Positions 5,380-6,981 of a DNA stretch of 6,981 nucleotides are shown here, in pieces (the first letter of the stretch is position 1; the number at the start of each line of letters is the position of its first letter). Where the stretch lies: NCBI GenBank assembly GCA_013695335.1, contig JACDAR010000116.1:1-6981 (forward strand), given 5' to 3'. Below the pieces are notes generated by a model. The model searched no databases, was not told the origin of the DNA, and saw only the letters and a program-made list of their open reading frames with translations. A program made the position numbers and the translations under genes. The DNA comes from Rubrobacter sp. (lineage in GTDB: Bacteria > Actinomycetota > Rubrobacteria > Rubrobacterales > Rubrobacteraceae).

Positions 5380-6981
5380 CTACCGTTCGGCTATCTCGGC
5401 CGCGATGCTCTTCGGCACCTCGGCGTAGTGATCAAACTGCATGGTGAACGTCGCGCGGCCCTGGGTCTTGGAGCGCACGGTGGTCGCGTACCCGAACATC
5501 TCGGAGAGCGGCACCATCGCCCGGATGACCTGCCCGCTGCCGCGGGAGTCCATGCCCTGGATCTGCCCACGCCTCGCGCTCAAATCGCCCATCACATCGC
5601 CCATGAACTCCTCGGGCATGACGACCTCGACGTTCATCATAGGCTCCAGCAAGACCGGGTTGGCCCTCTTCAAAGCCTCCTGTATCGCCATGGAACCGGC
5701 GATGTGGAACGCCATCTCAGAGGAGTCAACCTCGTGGAAAGAGCCATCCACCAACTCCACCTTGATGTCCACGACCGGGAACCCGGCCACGACGCCAGAG
5801 TCGAGCGCCTCGCGGATGCCCTTGTCCACGCTCGAGATGTACTCCCTGGGGATGGCGCCGCCGACGATCTTGTTCTCAAACTCGTAGATCTCGGCGTCAG
5901 GGTCTTCCCGATGCTCGACGTTGATGACCGCATGACCGTACTGGCCGCGACCGCCCGTCTGCCGCACGAAGCGACCCTCGATGCTTTCGACCCGCTTGCG
6001 GATCGTCTCCCTGTACGCCACCTGCGGCTTGCCGATGTTGGCGTCAACCCGGAACTCGCGCAGAAGCCTGTCGAGGATGATCTCCAGGTGCAACTCGCCC
6101 ATACCGCTGATGATCGTCTGCCCGGTCTCCTCATCGCTACGCACGGTGAAGGTCGGGTCTTCTTCAGCCAGCCTCTGAAGAGCCGCACTCAGCTTCTCTT
6201 GGTCGGCCTTCGTCTTCGGCTCAATGGCCTGCGAAATGACCGGCTCCGGGAAGATCATCTCCTCAAGCACTATCTGCTCCGGATCATCCGCCGCGATGAG
6301 CGTGTCTCCGGTGCCGGTATTCGATAGCCCAATCGCCGCCACCAACTCGCCCGCATAAACTTCATCGCGCTGCTCTCGCGAATTGGCGTGAAGCTGCAAC
6401 AGCCGTCCGACGCGCTCGCGCCGCCCTTTAGTGGTGTTCATTATGTACGAACCGGCCTTGAGCGTGCCAGAATACACCCGCATATACGTCAGTTTCCCGA
6501 CGTGCGGGTCGGACTGCACCTTGAAGGCGAGCGCAGCCAGCGGACCTTCCTCGTCGGCCTCGCGGGTGACCTCTTCGCCCTCCATGTTGACGCCGTGGAT
6601 GGGCGGAACCTCGAGCGGGCTCGGCAGATAGTCGATCACGCCGTCGAGCAGCGGCTGCACGCCCTTGTTCTTGAACGCGGAACCGCAGAAAACGGGCGTC
6701 ATCTGCGTCGTCAGGGTCGCCTGGCGGATGGCGTTCCGGATTTGGTCCGGCTCCATCTCCTCGCCCTCCAGATACATCGCCATCAGTTCATCGTCCTGAT
6801 CGGCGACCGCTTCGAGAAGCTTCTCCCTGTACTCGTCGGCCCGAGCCTGCATATCCTCGGGGATGTCCGTGATCTCCCACGTCGCCCCGAGGTCATCCGT
6901 ATAGACAATGGCCTTCATCTCAACGAGATCCACGATCCCCTGAAACTCCGACTCCGCGCCTATCGGCAACTGCACCGGCAC
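5380..6981 (-). CDS. fusA: Elongation factor G, C-terminal 533 residues (5' end beyond window)
   Basis: EF-G is the GTPase that drives ribosomal translocation and, with RRF, ribosome recycling. About 160 residues with motifs G1-G4 lie beyond base 6981; the GTG at the edge is internal. Numbering from the edge: rest of the G domain with G' insert, including the G5-like 'SAFKNKG' (101-107); domain II from about 138 ('LAALAFKVQSDPHVGKLTYM'); domain III with 'SGMGELHLEI' (312-321); domain IV from about 340 ('TGGRGQYGHAVINVE'), with the tip loop 'GSFHEVDSSEMAF', whose His416 matches the translocation-loop histidine; domain V with 'GDVMGDLSARRGQIQGM' and the end 'QFDHYAEVPKSIAAEIAER'. There are no frameshifts or missing conserved blocks. 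It is followed by tuf after 25 bases, as in str-type operons. Full domain IV conservation argues for a true EF-G, although a second EF-G paralogue cannot be excluded without the N-terminus. Confidence 0.97.
   Translation of the reverse strand: MPVQLPIGAESEFQGIVDLVEMKAIVYTDDLGATWEITDIPEDMQARADEYREKLLEAVADQDDELMAMYLEGEEMEPDQIRNAIRQATLTTQMTPVFCGSAFKNKGVQPLLDGVIDYLPSPLEVPPIHGVNMEGEEVTREADEEGPLAALAFKVQSDPHVGKLTYMRVYSGTLKAGSYIMNTTKGRRERVGRLLQLHANSREQRDEVYAGELVAAIGLSNTGTGDTLIAADDPEQIVLEEMIFPEPVISQAIEPKTKADQEKLSAALQRLAEEDPTFTVRSDEETGQTIISGMGELHLEIILDRLLREFRVDANIGKPQVAYRETIRKRVESIEGRFVRQTGGRGQYGHAVINVEHREDPDAEIYEFENKIVGGAIPREYISSVDKGIREALDSGVVAGFPVVDIKVELVDGSFHEVDSSEMAFHIAGSMAIQEALKRANPVLLEPMMNVEVVMPEEFMGDVMGDLSARRGQIQGMDSRGSGQVIRAMVPLSEMFGYATTVRSKTQGRATFTMQFDHYAEVPKSIAAEIAER

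Overview
The window reads almost entirely on the minus strand and carries the core translation and transcription cluster of a high-GC bacterium. In transcription order (right to left) it holds: the 3' part of fusA (EF-G), tuf (EF-Tu), rpmG (L33), tRNA-Trp(CCA), secE, nusG, rplK (L11), rplA (L1), rplJ (L10), rplL (L7/L12), one unrecognised 133-residue gene, and the first codons of what is very likely rpoB. The host looks like a deep-branching, possibly thermophilic actinobacterium. The EF-Tu and EF-G sequences, GC content and frequent GTG starts remind me of Rubrobacter, but that is recognition from memory and is tentative.

Right part (about 3570-6981): fusA is cut by the window edge, so its first roughly 160 residues, with GTPase motifs G1-G4, are missing. 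It is followed after 25 bases by a complete tuf. A GC-rich hairpin without a U-tract lies between tuf and a 49-residue L33 gene. tRNA-Trp sits 11 bases after rpmG and 29 bases before secE. No promoter is evident in this part, so co-transcription from upstream of the window is likely.

Middle (about 1720-3570): secE, nusG, rplK and rplA are tightly packed, and rplK and rplA overlap by 8 bases. A sigma70-type promoter (TTGACC, 17 bases, TAGTAT) lies across the end of rplA. Its transcript begins with a well-formed L10 leader, which ends in a strong intrinsic terminator 21 bases before rplJ. This is the expected autoregulatory attenuator for L10/L12.

Left part (1-1720): rplJ and rplL are complete. 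A 10-bp hairpin with a short U-tract ends the rplJL unit. An uncharacterised gene begins 14 bases later and is followed by a second terminator-like hairpin with a UUCG loop. A clean promoter (TTGACT, 17 bases, TAAGAT), a strong Shine-Dalgarno and the first 24 codons of rpoB then reach the window edge. The usual rplL-rpoB junction is therefore split by an extra gene, and rpoB has its own promoter.

Overall this is a conserved housekeeping locus. I see no mobile element, CRISPR array or phage gene. The points worth a second look are the gene between rplL and rpoB, the promoter/leader/terminator layout, the altered zinc site in L33 and the distinct codon use of tuf.
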